DNA of 64,000 bases from Drosophila persimilis. Taxonomy: Eukaryota > Arthropoda > Insecta > Diptera > Drosophilidae. Each line of letters begins with the position of its first letter. Within the stretch, counting starts at the first letter, position 1. The notes under the pieces were generated by a model. It saw only the letters and a list, made by a program, of their open reading frames with translations. It ran no database searches and had not been told where the DNA came from. The translations under genes were made by a program, and so were the position numbers. The stretch covers positions 124,001 to 188,000 of the forward strand of contig NW_020825332.1 of the NCBI RefSeq assembly GCF_003286085.1, in the 5' to 3' direction. Positions 1 to 13,105 of this stretch are shown here, one piece after another.

Positions 1-3000
1 CACTTCCACCGACACCAACACCAACACCAACACCACTCAACAGTCGACAGTCAACAGATACCGCCCTGAACTTGCCACTCGGCGCAAAAGATAAATGCTC
101 TCTCGCTCATTAGCATCGATGATGGGGCGGGAGAAAGCTTTAGAATCAATTAAATGAATGGGGGGATACCCTGTCTGATATCGCGCACCAAACGATCATC
201 GATTCCATAAATCAACTCGAACTAGAGAGATCTGTGAATGGTTTGTATTCAAATTTGTGTGCGGATACGCTGTCCAAATTCGATAAATTCTATTAATTCT
301 CCTTATATTCGTATTATGTATTTCGTAATCATCTCTATAATTTACATCAATTTATACCGAATGAATTTTAAATTGAATGTGTTATTTCTATAAATATGTA
401 TGTTGTTCTTACCCTAGGCTTTCCTTATAGATATGGATATATAGAATGTACCTAAAATGCATATGAATTTCATTTCGAGGCTGTATCTAAATGATAGTTG
501 TGGAATGTTGTTAAGTTTTTTAGCATCGAACAACAGCCGATTATTCATAATTTCTCGGCCCCAAACAGGGACTAGCTGCCTCCAGAGTACACTCGACCGA
601 TCCCAAAGAGAAACCCCCATTCGATCTATGAGTGTGCGTCGGAAACATGAGATTGAATGGAACCCTGCCTACCAAACACCATAGCCGCCGGCACCGTCAC
701 CGTCCGAACCGAACCCCAGGAGATTAATATGCTTGCTGGGAGTGAGTAATGTAATGGCTAGAGACCTGGGATTCGAGGCGAGAAAAATGGCTCCAGATAG
801 CAGGGAAATACGGAGGAAATACAGCTGTAAAAACGCACCACAAAAGCATTTAACTAATTAATTGGTAATTGCATTTGGCTTATCGTGAAAATGCACAACG
901 GGAGGGCAGTCAGGCAGGCAGCCAGAACCCCCACCCCAGAGCACCAATGCCCTTGGAACAACTCCCACATGCGTGATAGTGCAACTTTAATCGCAGTTCC
1001 ACTTTAAAAATTGTATATTATTTGATTATATGTATACATATATCAAATTGCGATGGTGGGCTCTGCTTTGGATAAAAGATCTATTATATATAGAAACAGA
1101 GCAAAAACTGTTGGAAAATTGTAGCGAAATAAACAGACCTCTAAGCAAACAATAAACAATATTCCAAAGATGTTTCAACAGCGATATCCCCCCCAAGCGC
1201 CAAATGTGTGCAAAAGTATAAACAAATTCAAATTCAAATTCCCATTCCATGTCGATTCCCAGACGATGGGATTGTGTCTGTATGGTACAATACGATACGA
1301 TACGATATGATGGGATAGTCAAGGTGAGATCTTCTCCAAAGGGTGTTCTTCTACCACTGCCAAAGCGATTCCAGCCTCAGTGACTCAATCAGAGTCTGGT
1401 GTGTGCAATGCATCGATTGCCGAACACAGTTGTTTTTTTTTTTTTTTGTTTTACTTATTTGTCATGCAATTAGCCAGGCTTTTGCAGGCGCGCTTTGATT
1501 TTCTTATCTGGAAAGCACTCTCCTCTCCTGGCAAGTAAATGGCTATAATTATATGGGGGGCATCGAGTGCGACGACACCTATCACCCTTCCCCTCCCATC
1601 CGTTGAACCAATCAAGTGAGTCACTTGACACCGCATGATCATAAATTCCACCATAGATCCTAGATCTACTTAAGCCATTTAAACGATCCACCACTTAATC
1701 CGTTCAGATATGATATATAAATGAGTTGCCATTAAATTATAAATATAAATTTCATTTCATTCAGGACCCAGCCCATAAATTATGCCAGATCTTTTGGCAG
1801 CATACAAAATTCTTTACGAAAGGCGGAAATATTTCGATATATTTTGTAAATGGAACGAAACTATTAAATGGAAATGCTGGGGAAATGCTTGAAGATTCGT
1901 TTCTGGGAAAGGCAGCATAGATTAATGATCAACAGATGATACGAGTACAGGTTCTGTAGACTTACCCCGAGATCTCAAGCTCTCAAGCGATGAATAATGA
2001 ATGAATATTATAAATTTATTCAGCTCCAAAGTGTTGTTCGGGTTTTCCTTGTCCGTAGATCAGTGTATTTCTATCTATACCGACATATATATGTTGTAGA
2101 TATAGCAATAACTGAACAAATAAATGAACCTCTTTGATTGAAGAGTGTTTTTGATGTTTTTGCTGGTTTTGTTGGCTTGAGTGTGCGAAAAAGTGGATTG
2201 ACAAGTACCGGCAAAAATATACTTGTATTATCGGCACAAAAAACCAATAACGAAACTTGGTTTTGGGTCTTGGGGAATGGGGAATGGGGATGTTTCGTTC
2301 GAATCAGTCGGATCGGATGTGTTTTTTGTAGCAGGTTTTTCTTATGCAAATTGTTGTGCGACGGGAAGAGTCTGTGGCCTGTTCGCTCTCAAGGTGGGTA
2401 ACCGCATAAAAGTTTTTGTACCTGGCCAACCTGGGGTTTCTCAAGAAATCCTCATAACCATAATGCCATAATGTGTATATCTGTACATATAGTGACCCGC
2501 CGATCGGCTATTTCTCACTCACACCCTCGAATACACAGGGAAAAAAAAGCACACACAAACTTCGACTTCGACTTCGAGTTCGGAGGGGGAATTGGAATTC
2601 CCACTAGAGTGGGTGTAAATATGCGAACATTCGACGATACTGTGGACACCGAACGAACCGGTTTGTAAGGTATAAATAAGTGCGGTTTAAGGCACAACAC
2701 ACTAGATTACAAATTAATTAACACTGGCAGTCGTAATTCCCATATTATGATTGTCTCTCTCGTGTCTTTATTATTTTGTATTATTTGTATTTTGTTTGGA
2801 GTTTCCATTCAGCCGCCGCTGCTCACTCACAACACTCCCACAGCCGTCAACGTCTCGTAGCGAAATGAACTCGAGGCGGGCCGAGCCGCGGACTGCAAAA
2901 ATTAAAGGTAGGCAAGCAGCCGGACTGACTGACGGACGGATAACAGGGCCCCACTGTTCGGGGTCCCGCTGTTGGGTGCTCTGGCGCTGGCGCTGTCGCT

Positions 3001-6000
3001 GGCGCTAGCGCTCTGTTAAGCTTCCACGCTATAATTGAAATTTAAACAAAACAAAACCGAAATCTTTGTAGTGCATGATCGAGTGTGCCAGCCCAGCAGA
3101 AACAGTGGCTCGACTGTCTGCTGATTGTTTGTGCGCGAACAGAGCAATTATCGGACATCGGACATGAATGGGGACTTCTTGAACGGAGTGTGGAGTGGCG
3201 GAGTGGCCCCCGGGGGCAGTACGTACTTTGGCTGTTGTTTTGGGGATGGGATGTGACTCAAAGTGTGATCAACAATATGTCCAAACAGAGCGTATAATTA
3301 GCTGGAGCTTTTTTGGGCTAAGCTAGAGCAAAGCTCAATACCTAACGGTGGTTCAATCGAGTGTTGTGCTTGCTTTGTTTTGCTTTGGCTTTCGGTGACT
3401 TTGATCTTCGGAGAGAACAAAAGAAAGGGAGAGTGTGCGAAAGCTCCCAGTAATCATTACAGAAGAGATCGTAGGAACAGGAATGCGAATCAGATAAGCA
3501 GAGAGTAAGCTTGGAAAGCATTGACAGAAGAGAAACAGAGATAGAGATAGCACCACCACCTAACATAAAAACTCCTAGAGCTAGTGACTGAGAGATCATT
3601 GCAGAACAGAAAAGAGGTGCATATATACAACTATGTATTAAAGGAGGCGTTAACGAAGATTTAAGATACTCTGGACTCAAACAAAGATAGTGAGAGTGCG
3701 AGAAGGAACATTTTTATGACGGGTGTCATCACCCATAGAGCACGGCACATCTGTAGCATCTGCAAGGCGATACCCTTTGGCCCCTCTGTGGGATCTTCCC
3801 GGGGGGGGGTACTTTTCGACGTTGATATGCTTTGCTACTCACTTGCTGATACGAGAGAACTATGGGAACGAACCATACAACGCTTCGACCTTGAGCAAAT
3901 TTAAGCAAACAAACGAAAATCCGCTTTCGAATTGTGAATCAGTTAAAGAATATATGTACATATGTATGTAGATTGTCCCCACTGGGTGGGACATGCTTTA
4001 CAGTAGCGCTATAGAGCCACCAAAAAAGGAACCCAAATCCCACGTCTCGAATCGGGGAAAGCAAACATTAACACGTAGAGCTTTAAAAGCACACACACAC
4101 AACTCTACAGAGATATTATATACATATGTATACATATGTATGTATATATATAGTCAAAACTAATAAGTACGGTACGTGTTCAGAGTCAGCTATAAACCAA
4201 AAGTCAGCCAAGTCCAAGCCCAAGTCCGTCGTCAATTACTATTCCAATGTCTATCCAGGGATGCGAATGGATCGCATGGGTTGCATAATGATAGACAGAT
4301 ACATACATATGTAGACCAGACCACCCCTTGGAACCGAACATTAACCACATCTATGGGGAGATTTTAGATGGTGATGGTACATTATATTGCAATTATTAAA
4401 CGATCGAATGCGTTTAACGATTGGAACGTGCCCGGGGTGTGTTACGGTGACAGTGAAGCCTCCATGGTATTCCCCTTTGACGGACGAGATCTTGAGAGTT
4501 CATCGAAAGACAGAAGAAACTGGTTTCGTTTAGCATTGAGCCCGCGCGACACAAGTGCCGGCTACGACACATGTACACACTCGCCTAAGTACAAAAGATT
4601 CAGTACAAAACAATTGGAGATACCCCCGAAGAGACAACAAGCGACGACGACTGTGTCTGTGGGTTGAGCGAGACATTAAAATCGCATTATAATCATCGGG
4701 CGAACCGAACGAACAGTCGGGCAGCGCAGGCATCCCAAGGCTCTTCGGGAGCTCTACGAGCTCGAAGATTTTGTGGCTTTGCAAAGTTTTTAAGGGGCGG
4801 ATACCAAACACACACACAGACACAGACACCGACACAGATACACCATGCAGAAGAAGACCTTGAACGAGTGCAAACATTAAGAGGGGGAATGGGGATGGGT
4901 ATGGGTATGGGTATGCGTGTTCCTCCGCATTCCACAGAAAGATCTTAAGTGCTTCAGAATTTCTCTTAATGAACAAACACAAAGTTCAGGCTCTGGCTCA
5001 TAGAAGGCTCTGGATCACACAATACACACTGCCCACTGCGCATAGGCTACATTGCTTACAAGACACGACCCCGAGTTACCCGGCAGATAAACGCGTAACT
5101 TATCGTTTGCTTAGCCCCCGCTAATATGTTGATTGTAGAATGCCGTTCGCTGGCAGTCGCAGTAGTGATAGCGGTTCGAATTGCCTTTAGATTCAAAAAC
5201 TAACGCTCGTTTCTTTAGCATTAAGAACCCCTGGCAACACTACGTCCTCCCACTCGAACTCTCGGGCGGCGCTCTCTTCCGATCTCTTAGCTTAACATAC
5301 GGCTGTTAATGGATTTCAATGCATCAACCACTGTTAAATTCCATGAACGTTAAATTCATTACCGAAACTCTGTTAAGTAACATAATGTTAAGAGTCGTAT
5401 GAATTTAAGAAAGCTAATGCTTTCCGATTTTACCAGCATCAAAATGTTTCATGTGTGTATAAAAGTAATAAAAAACTTCCGTCATATGAAACCGTTCTTG
5501 TGTGGCTGCTACTTCGATTTACAGAGGCAGCAGCTTTCCAAAAGCTTGCAAAAGCTCGCAGGTAATGTAACAGCAGAATGTAGAGGTCTTATGTAGAGTT
5601 TACATATATTTTGGTACATACGTACATCAGTGCTGTGCTGCCATTTTAGCATATTTTCGACTAGGTCTAGCATTTTTTAAAGAGGAATTGGTTATACAAG
5701 TTTCAAAATGTTTATATATGCTGATAAGCATTTTTTTATATAAAGTATCGGAGTATAGTTTTCTGTGCAATTCGTGATGGCCTTCTGCCAAAGCTCCAAT
5801 GCTCTCCATTTGTGTCATGTGCTGCGTGGCAGAAAAAAAAAACCAATAATATTTCGCCTAATTTGTAGCTTATTTAGTTTTGGTCTTAGCCAGTTGTAGC
5901 ATATTTTTTTCGAGTCCAGCTGGTATTGACTCTGATATCTTTTCTGACAGCCCTGTTCGTAGATTGTTGGTGCCTTTGTTGTGTTGTTGTAGAGGTAGAC

Positions 6001-6400
6001 TTTATGTAAATAACAACAGATGGCGCTGCCTGGACAGCTGTAGAATTCATGTAAAAAGAACATCAAAGTGGGATTTTGGGGCCCTAACGAATATAATTTT
6101 CGAAATGTATTATTTTTTTGTTAAATAATTCTTTTATAAATAATGCAATGACACAATTCTATTAAACAATTTTATAGTAAATTTGTTAATTGATTATCCC
6201 ATTTCCCTTAATTTTTGATTGTGTCCCGAAACAGTAGTATATTTAAGGATCTGAGGATTTAAGGCAAATATAATTTCTACATAGCCAGTTTATTTGATAA
6301 GTACTCAACGCTTTTCTGAAAATAATAACCTTTAAACGTTTGTAAAACTCTACCAATTGATTGAATCACCTTTCAATAGTTGATTATACACATTTCGAAT
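1..6400. other. Noncoding region, no gene recognised
   Basis: I see no open frame with protein-like composition and no splice-consistent exon chain on either strand. The region is AT-rich with short simple repeats: a TACGA-type pentamer run near 1290-1310, a CGACTT run near 2560-2578, TATG/TACA runs near 4110-4150 and a GGGTAT run near 4885-4915. It may be flanking or intronic DNA of a gene outside the window; nothing in the sequence decides this. Confidence 0.6.
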
Positions 6401-6457
6401 CCATTTCAGGTTAAATTTATAATTCCAGCAGGAGTGGAAAAATACACCTTATAAGAC

Positions 6458-6595
6458 TGTTTCAACCTCAAAGAAAAACACCGAAATGTGCGTGATATGG
6501 ACTATGTGATACCCAGTGACTGGAAAATAGAAAATATACTTAAAAAACAAGGCAAAGATACTCTGGGTGGATATACCTTGTCATACCTCAAAGAA
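6458..6595 (+). pseudogene. Orphan exon-like coding fragment
   Basis: A 46-codon open stretch begins right after an in-frame TAA (6452-6454) and ends at a perfect splice donor, GAA|GTAAGT (6595/6596). The peptide is protein-like: it contains DMDYVIPSDWKIENILKKQG and then DTLGGYTLSYLKE. A good acceptor (TTTCAG) lies near 6410 but in a frame that does not join it cleanly, and I found no partner exon downstream before the odorant receptor. It could be an exon remnant of a broken gene or an internal exon of an unrecognised one. I do not recognise the family. Confidence 0.25.
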
Positions 6596-6740
6596 GTAAG
6601 TACCAAATAATAGTAATCATGTATGTAGTTATGTGGTAATGTGTGAGGACATCTAATAATCAAATTAATGTCCCAAATGGGGCTAAGTGATTCCCCACAT
6701 GACGTCCATGTATTATATATTGGTATATTTTAAAAGCCAT

Positions 6741-8261
6741 TTAATGGGCCCTGCCATACATGTGACGGAGCACTGTCACAATGGAGTACGACTTGCCCAG
6801 GATATTGGCAAAGCTCGTCAGGGTTAGGCCCATGAAACCGCCGGCGGTGAAGAGGAACGGTCGATCCGCATTGATCATGAAGATGAGGAGAGTCCTCTTG
6901 AACTGAGCATCGAATTCGTGCCAATTGCAGCCAAAGGCGGAAGTCGATAGGGTTTTGCTCTGGAAATAAGAAGAATAAACCCACCTGAAAGAATAGATAT
7001 GTGTATCATGGGAGTGCACCTGCTCAAAGACCTCGTTGCCGAACCAGCAGTAGAGGAATATCTGACACATGACGCCGCCGAAGAGGAAGTAGATGAGCAC
7101 CGAGCTCCCGGAACCATCGCCCACCATCGCCTGGAAGGCGGTCATGGCCACCACCAGAAGCGACGACACAAACTGGAACAAGACGGGCAGGCGGTATATC
7201 TGCTCCAGTCGCTGACGCAAGCTGCAAGTGAATACAATTTTTCTCATGAACTTGCAGCAAAAACAGATGGATGCCATTACTTGATCAAGACGCTGTGGTA
7301 CTTCACAATCGAAACCATCCAGATGTTGGGATCCACTTGGCGCTGAAGCACATCAAAGGCCATGTTGAGAATCTTGAGGTGCATGCATATCTGATTCATA
7401 AACAGCATGTTGACGTTGTCGATGGTCGGGATCCCACACGATATCCAGATAATGCTCAGGCCCATGTACAGATACTGGACGATGGGTGGCAGGAAGTGGG
7501 GCATGTGGACGCGATAGGGGAACCGCTTTCCGGCCAAATTATCCGGCACTGCACCAAAAAGCCATAAAGTGCTTTAAAATGGACTGCGGACTAGACTGGA
7601 GTGGACTCCAATCACTTACCAATCAGAAGCATGACCATGGCGAGCGTGGAGGAAAACACCACCAGGGAGAAGTAAAAGAGACAAACTACCTTATTCTCCA
7701 CTTCCAGCTGATGGAAGGTCTCCCTCTGCCCGGGGGATAGAACGCAGGTTCTAGTGAGGTGTTTCAGCGTGAAAACTATCCGCCTAATGTCCTCGTAGTA
7801 GTAGAATGTGTTGAGAACCTGATGGGGGACTTAATGGATGGGGATTACAGCAGAAGCAGGCTCCAGCAACTCCTTACCTTGAACCAATACCCCACGTGGG
7901 TCAATGTCATCACCATATTCTGTGTCATGATATCCACATTGTCCCAATTGAGCACCAGATCGTAGATCTCCAAAACCACATAGCAGAAGAGCAACGGCAG
8001 TACCACTCCACTGACGACAAGGAGGCGGATGCTCTCGGCCTTGGTCTCCGGCTTCAGTCCGAAGAGGGGAAGTCCCGTCAATTGAGCGAGCCAGACATTC
8101 AGCTCGATGGATCCGATGCGGCCCTCGTCCACATCTGAGGGTCTGATCCGCTGAGTGAGTTCGCGTAGCCTTTCCATTTCGCAATGGGCTTGGCTTTCGT
8201 CTGGTAGAATCCTTTTATAGGTCGTCGCGGACACAGCCCGACATTGCGTGAAGAAGGTCAT
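6741..8261 (-). CDS. Odorant receptor (insect 7tm_6 family), intact five-exon gene
   Basis: Exons read on the minus strand are 8261-7878, 7818-7620, 7548-7281, 7221-7020 and 6959-6741. All junctions have GT-AG sites and the sum is 424 codons (423 aa plus stop), the usual length for insect odorant receptors. These are seven-helix membrane proteins with a cytoplasmic N-terminus that form ligand-gated cation channels with the co-receptor Orco in olfactory neurons. The family shows in the hydrophobic segments (for example VLPLLFCYVVLEIYDL and FVSSLLVVAMTAFQAM). It also shows in the conserved C-terminus: an FGCNWHEFD block, then FTAGGFMGLTL and a closing SYSIVTVLRHMY. The start is the first ATG of the long first exon. 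No frameshift or premature stop is present. I cannot assign the D. melanogaster ortholog from memory. It lies on the same strand as the methuselah-like gene, about 860 bp downstream of it. Confidence 0.85.
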
Positions 8262-9121
8262 GAGGTCATGAGGAATTATAGGGTTCTGCTCATGGGATGG
8301 GGAGACACCAAAAAGTGCAAGGGAAGGGGCTTTTCAGCTTTATTGGTACCTATTCTTGACCTGAAACCCTGATGTATTCTAAAATATAAATCGTTACAAA
8401 TGTAAAGTTGCTTGTGGAGAATAAAGCCCAAAGGAGAGGCTTTCCATCTCATGTCTTCTGGATTTTTTATTTTTATAAAAAAAGGGTTTACAAATAGTTT
8501 ATGAGATTTATGAGGCTTATGAGTATTGTTAAAATATGGTTACTTACTACTCGCACTTTTTGGAGTAGTTCTTATAAAAATACTATTATTTGAAGAGGGA
8601 ACTTCACTTATGCGATTGTTATTTTTGATAAAAATCCTATCTCAACGATTATTAGTAAGTAGTTAATAGTCGATTATTACCCTTAAGTAAACTTTCCGAA
8701 GGGGTGGGTCTGATTCTTAAATTTGTGTAGAGGCCTGCGAGGATGAGTTATCTCGCGGTTGTTTAGCTGTTGATCTTCCATTTATATGGCGACTGGCCTG
8801 GAATTTCATGCTTACGACACTCCGTGTGCTCCTTGAAAGATTCCTAGGAGAGGAAACAATCGTTAGAGGTTTAGTAGAAATAGAAAGCAGGCAGTTCTCC
8901 ACGTGCAACAAAATTCCAACAAGACAAAACGAAAATAAGCCACCAAAAACCATGCTAAAAACAGAGCAGAAAGCGGAGCCACGTGGTTAAATTGTTAAAG
9001 CTTCATATAGATAAGACCAGAAAAGAGAACCTTAACCATGCTAGAGATCTAATCAATAAGTTTAAGTAGTTAACCGACACCAAAGTACAACAAAAGGTAC
9101 CAACAAAATCAATCGCTTTAC
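8262..9121. other. Spacer between receptor genes
   Basis: This is AT-rich DNA between the start of the odorant receptor and the stop of the methuselah-like gene. No coding frame is supported. The part from about 8984 onward is the left end of the segment that recurs at 14210, so the duplication includes the 3' flank of the methuselah-like gene but not the odorant receptor. Confidence 0.6.
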
Positions 9122-11056
9122 CTACAACCGTTGCGTCTCTTCGAGCGATATCTCTTCCTCGGAAACTTCATCGTCATTCCTTAACGGAGATATTTTTGTG
9201 ATGAAACCCGATTATTTTCCCGATCTATAAACAGCTGAGCACAGATCACTTACCTTTCTCTGAATAACCTCAAGACACTGCGCTTCATCACGAACAGGAA
9301 AAAGATGATGATGCCCGTCGACCAGTTTAAGTAGTCGGCGACCAGAAAGACATTCTTCCATATGTCGTCGTCCTGCACCAAGTATGAGAGTATCTCCAGG
9401 CTCCAGTTCAGGCCCATGATGACAAACAGTCGCAGAAAGAAGCTATATCTGTGATTGGGACAAGCGTAGACAGAGGATAGTTGATACCTGCAATAATCTG
9501 TGGTAGCATTCTTACGTCTGTTTGTCGGAGTTAAGTTTCTGCTTTCTCTCCTGGCGATCGACAATGCTCTGCAGTTCGCGTTTCACCGCAACAATACGGA
9601 TGGCCGTGAGAATGAACATGGTCACATTGAAAATGATCACAATCAACATCGGTCCAAAGAAGTATAACATGGCCGACCAGTCTTGAGCTACATGAGGTAC
9701 AAAACACTGTGAATCATCTGAGCCCCAAACCAATAGCGAACCCACTCTTTATCCAACAGTTGTAGAAGCCGACACCAGGCATCCAGGGCTCATTCTCAGG
9801 AATATCCTCCACCAGGTGATCCACCATATAAATGACGGCAGTGAGGACGGTTGCCATTCCCCAGGCATAGACGTTGTACACAAGGAACACGTACTTCGGC
9901 CGGTACCGATTCACGCGGCTCACACTACAGCTGAACGTGGAATGGAGATTCCAGCTGATAACACTCAGCCACAGGAAGTTGGCCATCACGAAATAGTAGC
10001 CAATGTAGCCTACAGCGGGAGCAGAGTTAATGTTCGATTACTTCGGAACTAACATACGATCCGATCCGATCCGATCCGATCCGTAAGAATACCTGATGGC
10101 TTGCAAATGGCATTTGTCAGCTCCCAGAGGTCCATCAATAAGAAAAGGTACCCCATGAATAGACAACTCAGACAGCAAACGAAGCACTTTCCATGGAGAT
10201 TCCGCAGCTTTTTCAGTTTGAGATAGACGGTGATCGTGCAGGCGAGACACACGAGGGTAAGAATGATCACTGAGGATAGGAACATACATAAATGAGATCA
10301 AAGATCGGAGAGGATTGGGACAGTGCTCACCAACTGTTTTCCCCGTCTTGCTATTCGACTTAATCGAGCAGTTGTGGGCAACAATCCGGAATGACTCCGT
10401 CTCGCCCTCTCTGAAGTCATACGCCTGAAGGCAGTATTCCCGCTTGCTCATCGTTGCACTGTCGTATGGTCGAAAGAAAGACCCATTCTAAGGAAAACCA
10501 CTCGCATTAGGCTTTGAAGGAAACGGGGTACGGGGGGTTGCGTGGTCCAAACCTCAAAGACTATGTACTGATCCTGCTGCTCTTGATCGTTGAGCGGGTA
10601 CATATCATTGCAGGGGATCGGCAGATCGCTCTGAATGATGAACTCCTCCTGGAAGTGTCGTCTTGCCACCGTGCCATCGTCCAGGGTCACGTTCAAGTAG
10701 GGGTTCAGTCGGGTCAGATCCACCTCGATGCTGCCACTGCACTGCCCATTGGCCATTAACTTAGAGTGGTGGCAGCAGAGTCGGAGACACGGACGCAGCT
10801 GGCAGACGCAGCCTCGCAGATGTCTCTCCACCGGCTCCGTGCTGTCGTCCGGCAGTACCCTGTAGTCAAATTCAGCCGTAAGCTCGGCCGGAATGACCAC
10901 ACCCTGGTACAGATACGAACCATTGACCAGCCGCTGGCTCCCCGTCACGTTCACCGTGTCGAAGTAGTCACAGTCTGGAATGGTCTCGTTCTCAGTAGCA
11001 GCAAGAGTCGCTGTATTAAGCAGAGTGACACAAACAGCGCTCAATATCAGTAGCAT
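9122..11056 (-). CDS. Methuselah-like G protein-coupled receptor (mthl family), intact
   Basis: Seven exons on the minus strand: 11056-10553, 10487-10331, 10269-10093, 10009-9746, 9687-9516, 9448-9254 and 9179-9122. They total 509 codons (508 aa plus stop). The product starts with a hydrophobic signal peptide ending near NTATLA. A Cys-rich, N-glycosylation-rich ectodomain of about 190 residues follows ([52 protein letters not shown]). Then come seven hydrophobic helices, including [30 protein letters not shown] and [11 protein letters not shown], and a short acidic tail ([18 protein letters not shown]). This is the insect Methuselah architecture; family members are secretin-like receptors linked to stress resistance and lifespan. 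One donor (after 10553) is the weaker GTTTGG. The 84-bp intron after exon 3 holds a GATCC repeat run. The exact ortholog among mthl genes is not assigned. Confidence 0.9.
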
Positions 11057-11361
11057 TCTACTCTACAGAATCTGCGAGTGGAAAAAGAAAAGAGAAGATG
11101 TAGAGAATAATATACATATGTTTGTACATAATGCATGTACAGCAGCCAGAAAGATACCTCAAATGCTTGGTATACACAGGATGGTATCTCTTGCTACAAT
11201 ATTTGCTGGGTTTTATTTTTCGAATGAATTAAGTCTAGACCTCTGATCATCTTTGCTCACTTTGCATTCGGGATCGATTCGGATCAATACGAAATCTTAC
11301 TTGCTGTAAGTATTTTGTGCAGTCCAGGAGATGCGTCTATTCGCTGTTTCGATGAACTCCA

Positions 11362-11390
11362 GACTGAAATGAGTAGAGCGAAGCGTTATA
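11362..11390 (-). promoter_or_regulatory. Candidate core promoter of the methuselah-like gene
   Basis: On the minus strand a TATAA element (11390-11386) is followed about 25 bases later by a TTCAGTC initiator (11368-11362). A donor-like GTAAG site near 11300 and an acceptor CGCAG just upstream of the ATG at 11056 suggest a noncoding first exon. In the decayed copy near 15470-15495 the TATA part persists but six bases including the TTCA of the initiator are missing, so the two promoters are no longer equivalent. Inferred from motifs only. Confidence 0.45.
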
Positions 11391-12187
11391 AGTAAAGTGC
11401 TTTTGCATGCGATGGGGTACATGCGTATGTATGCATTGTTTTCATGATCTTTTAACCAATTAATACCATTATCCATACAGCGTGAATCATTGTTAAAACA
11501 AGGTTATCGGGGCATTCCGCCTTCGTCTTTTGTTGTTGTTAAAATAATTAATATTATTATAGTCATAATATTATATTTTTTTTACCCGTTCCCATTTTGT
11601 TCCGAAAAAAAAAAAATATTTTTAATTTTTAATATGTAATGAATCTAATATGAATATGAATATTGAAAGTATATATGTATGTATTATGTCCCACAATTTA
11701 AGTTTTTTTGCATCAATTTTTTCCAATCTTGCCTTCCGTTCCTGCCCATATTGGGAATATTTTTGAGTTGTGTGGTCGAAATCCTGAACCTCAAGCGCAA
11801 ACAAAATAAAAATGGATTACAAATTGCGTATTACACAAGGTAAAGACCTCTTACACACTTTTTGGAGTCTGATCCACGCCAGGAGAAAAAATCCGCCACA
11901 TTCGCCGATAATTCGGTTTAACCTCAAAATCTCCAGTAGCTCTTTGAACATGTCGAGCCTCTCCGATATACATATGATTTTCTTGTATACGACTTTTTAT
12001 TGGTTTTATTAATAATTTACTTACCTATTAGTAGAAATTTCTATTAAATGTGTGAAATATTGTATTTGCTCTGCACAATTCGACGAAAACAGTAGAAATG
12101 CCGGCGCGAGGAACGCTCGGTTCATATATTCATGTAGCATGGCTATGGACCGGCAGCGCACTTTCCTATTTCCACTTTCCTCTCATT

Positions 12188-12213
12188 TGCGAGAGTTTTG
12201 CGAAACTCTCGCA
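12188..12213. repeat. Perfect 11-bp inverted repeat (hairpin)
   Basis: The arms TGCGAGAGTTT and AAACTCTCGCA are exactly complementary and separated by four bases (TGCG). It sits in unique-looking AT-rich DNA with no coding context. It may be the tip of a transposon fragment or a regulatory palindrome; no function can be claimed. Confidence 0.7.
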
Positions 12214-12555
12214 TAAGGCACGTTTGTTGGCTTGCTGGGTAACATTTATAAAAAAAAGAATATCGCGTATACCAATAAAACGAAGACGGACGTTTTGAGT
12301 CTGTTGGGTCCCCTGAACGACAAAGAATGCTTATGTATATGTATTAGGAAGCCCGACAATGGAAAATACAGTTGTTGTCGTTGTACGGGAATTGCCGGCG
12401 GATAAAGGGTGATTCAGTTTCCGACATTTATTCAGACTTTTGATTAATTATAAACGGACGATGTTATTTTTCGATCCATTACATATATGTATATCCTCTG
12501 AGAACTAGGCGTCAAACAAGACGAACCAACGTCCGTCTCATACGTCTCAACGTCC

Positions 12556-12862
12556 AACCCTTTACTCATATAAATGGTTTATATTAAATTTTTTCACTTA
12601 CTTTGTGTACTTTTTACATTTATTTATAGTTTTTTTTATTATTTTAAAATTCTTTACATCATTTAAATTGAAAGATAATTGAATGTTTTTTTTTTTTGCT
12701 CCAATGAGTTGGAGAAACCTTTATAACGAAACGCCTCCCTAAATGCAAAAATACAGTGCCACAGTGCCGCCGTATCAATTAAAGATTTACACATACTGTA
12801 TGTACAAAGACCGCTGCAACGTACGCGAATATAGGGCGTTGAACCAATCTGCCATATACTTC
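12556..12862 (+). repeat. Dispersed repeat, copy 1 (matches 16301-16482)
   Basis: The words CCTTTACTCATATAAATGGTTTATATT, then TTAAAATTCTTTA, AAATTGAAAGATAAT and finally ATAGGGCGTTGAACCAATCT occur in the same order and orientation here and at 16301-16482. This copy carries about 125 extra bases before the last word. Both copies sit near the AACTAGGCGTCAAACAAGACG word of the repeat family seen at 15830-16290. It is a noncoding transposon-like remnant; the family is not assigned. Confidence 0.6.
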
Positions 12863-13105
12863 CCGTAGTATAGGACTACAAAGCACAAAGGGAAATTATT
12901 TTCCTGCTCCAATGGAACGCGTCCGGGTTGACGGTTGGGTCAGAACTGAATGCTAAAGCCTGATCGCGTTATGCCCCTTACTGAGCGCTTGACTTCATTT
13001 TGAACTGGGTTCCCTCTGTAACTCTTCAAGTTTATTCCTTGCAAACTTGTTTCTGCAATGCGTACATACATACGTACATACATATGTATACACGAGATAT
13101 ACGTA

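Larger units (their letters stand above)
11570..13100. other. AT-rich intergenic DNA with repeat fragments
   Basis: No gene is supported. The stretch holds poly(A)/poly(T) runs, a short perfect hairpin at 12188-12213, and repeat fragments. One fragment contains GAGAACTAGGCGTCAAACAAG at about 12499-12519. Another, from about 12556, matches 16301 onward, and both copies end with the words ATAGGGCGTTGAACCAATCT. Confidence 0.6.
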
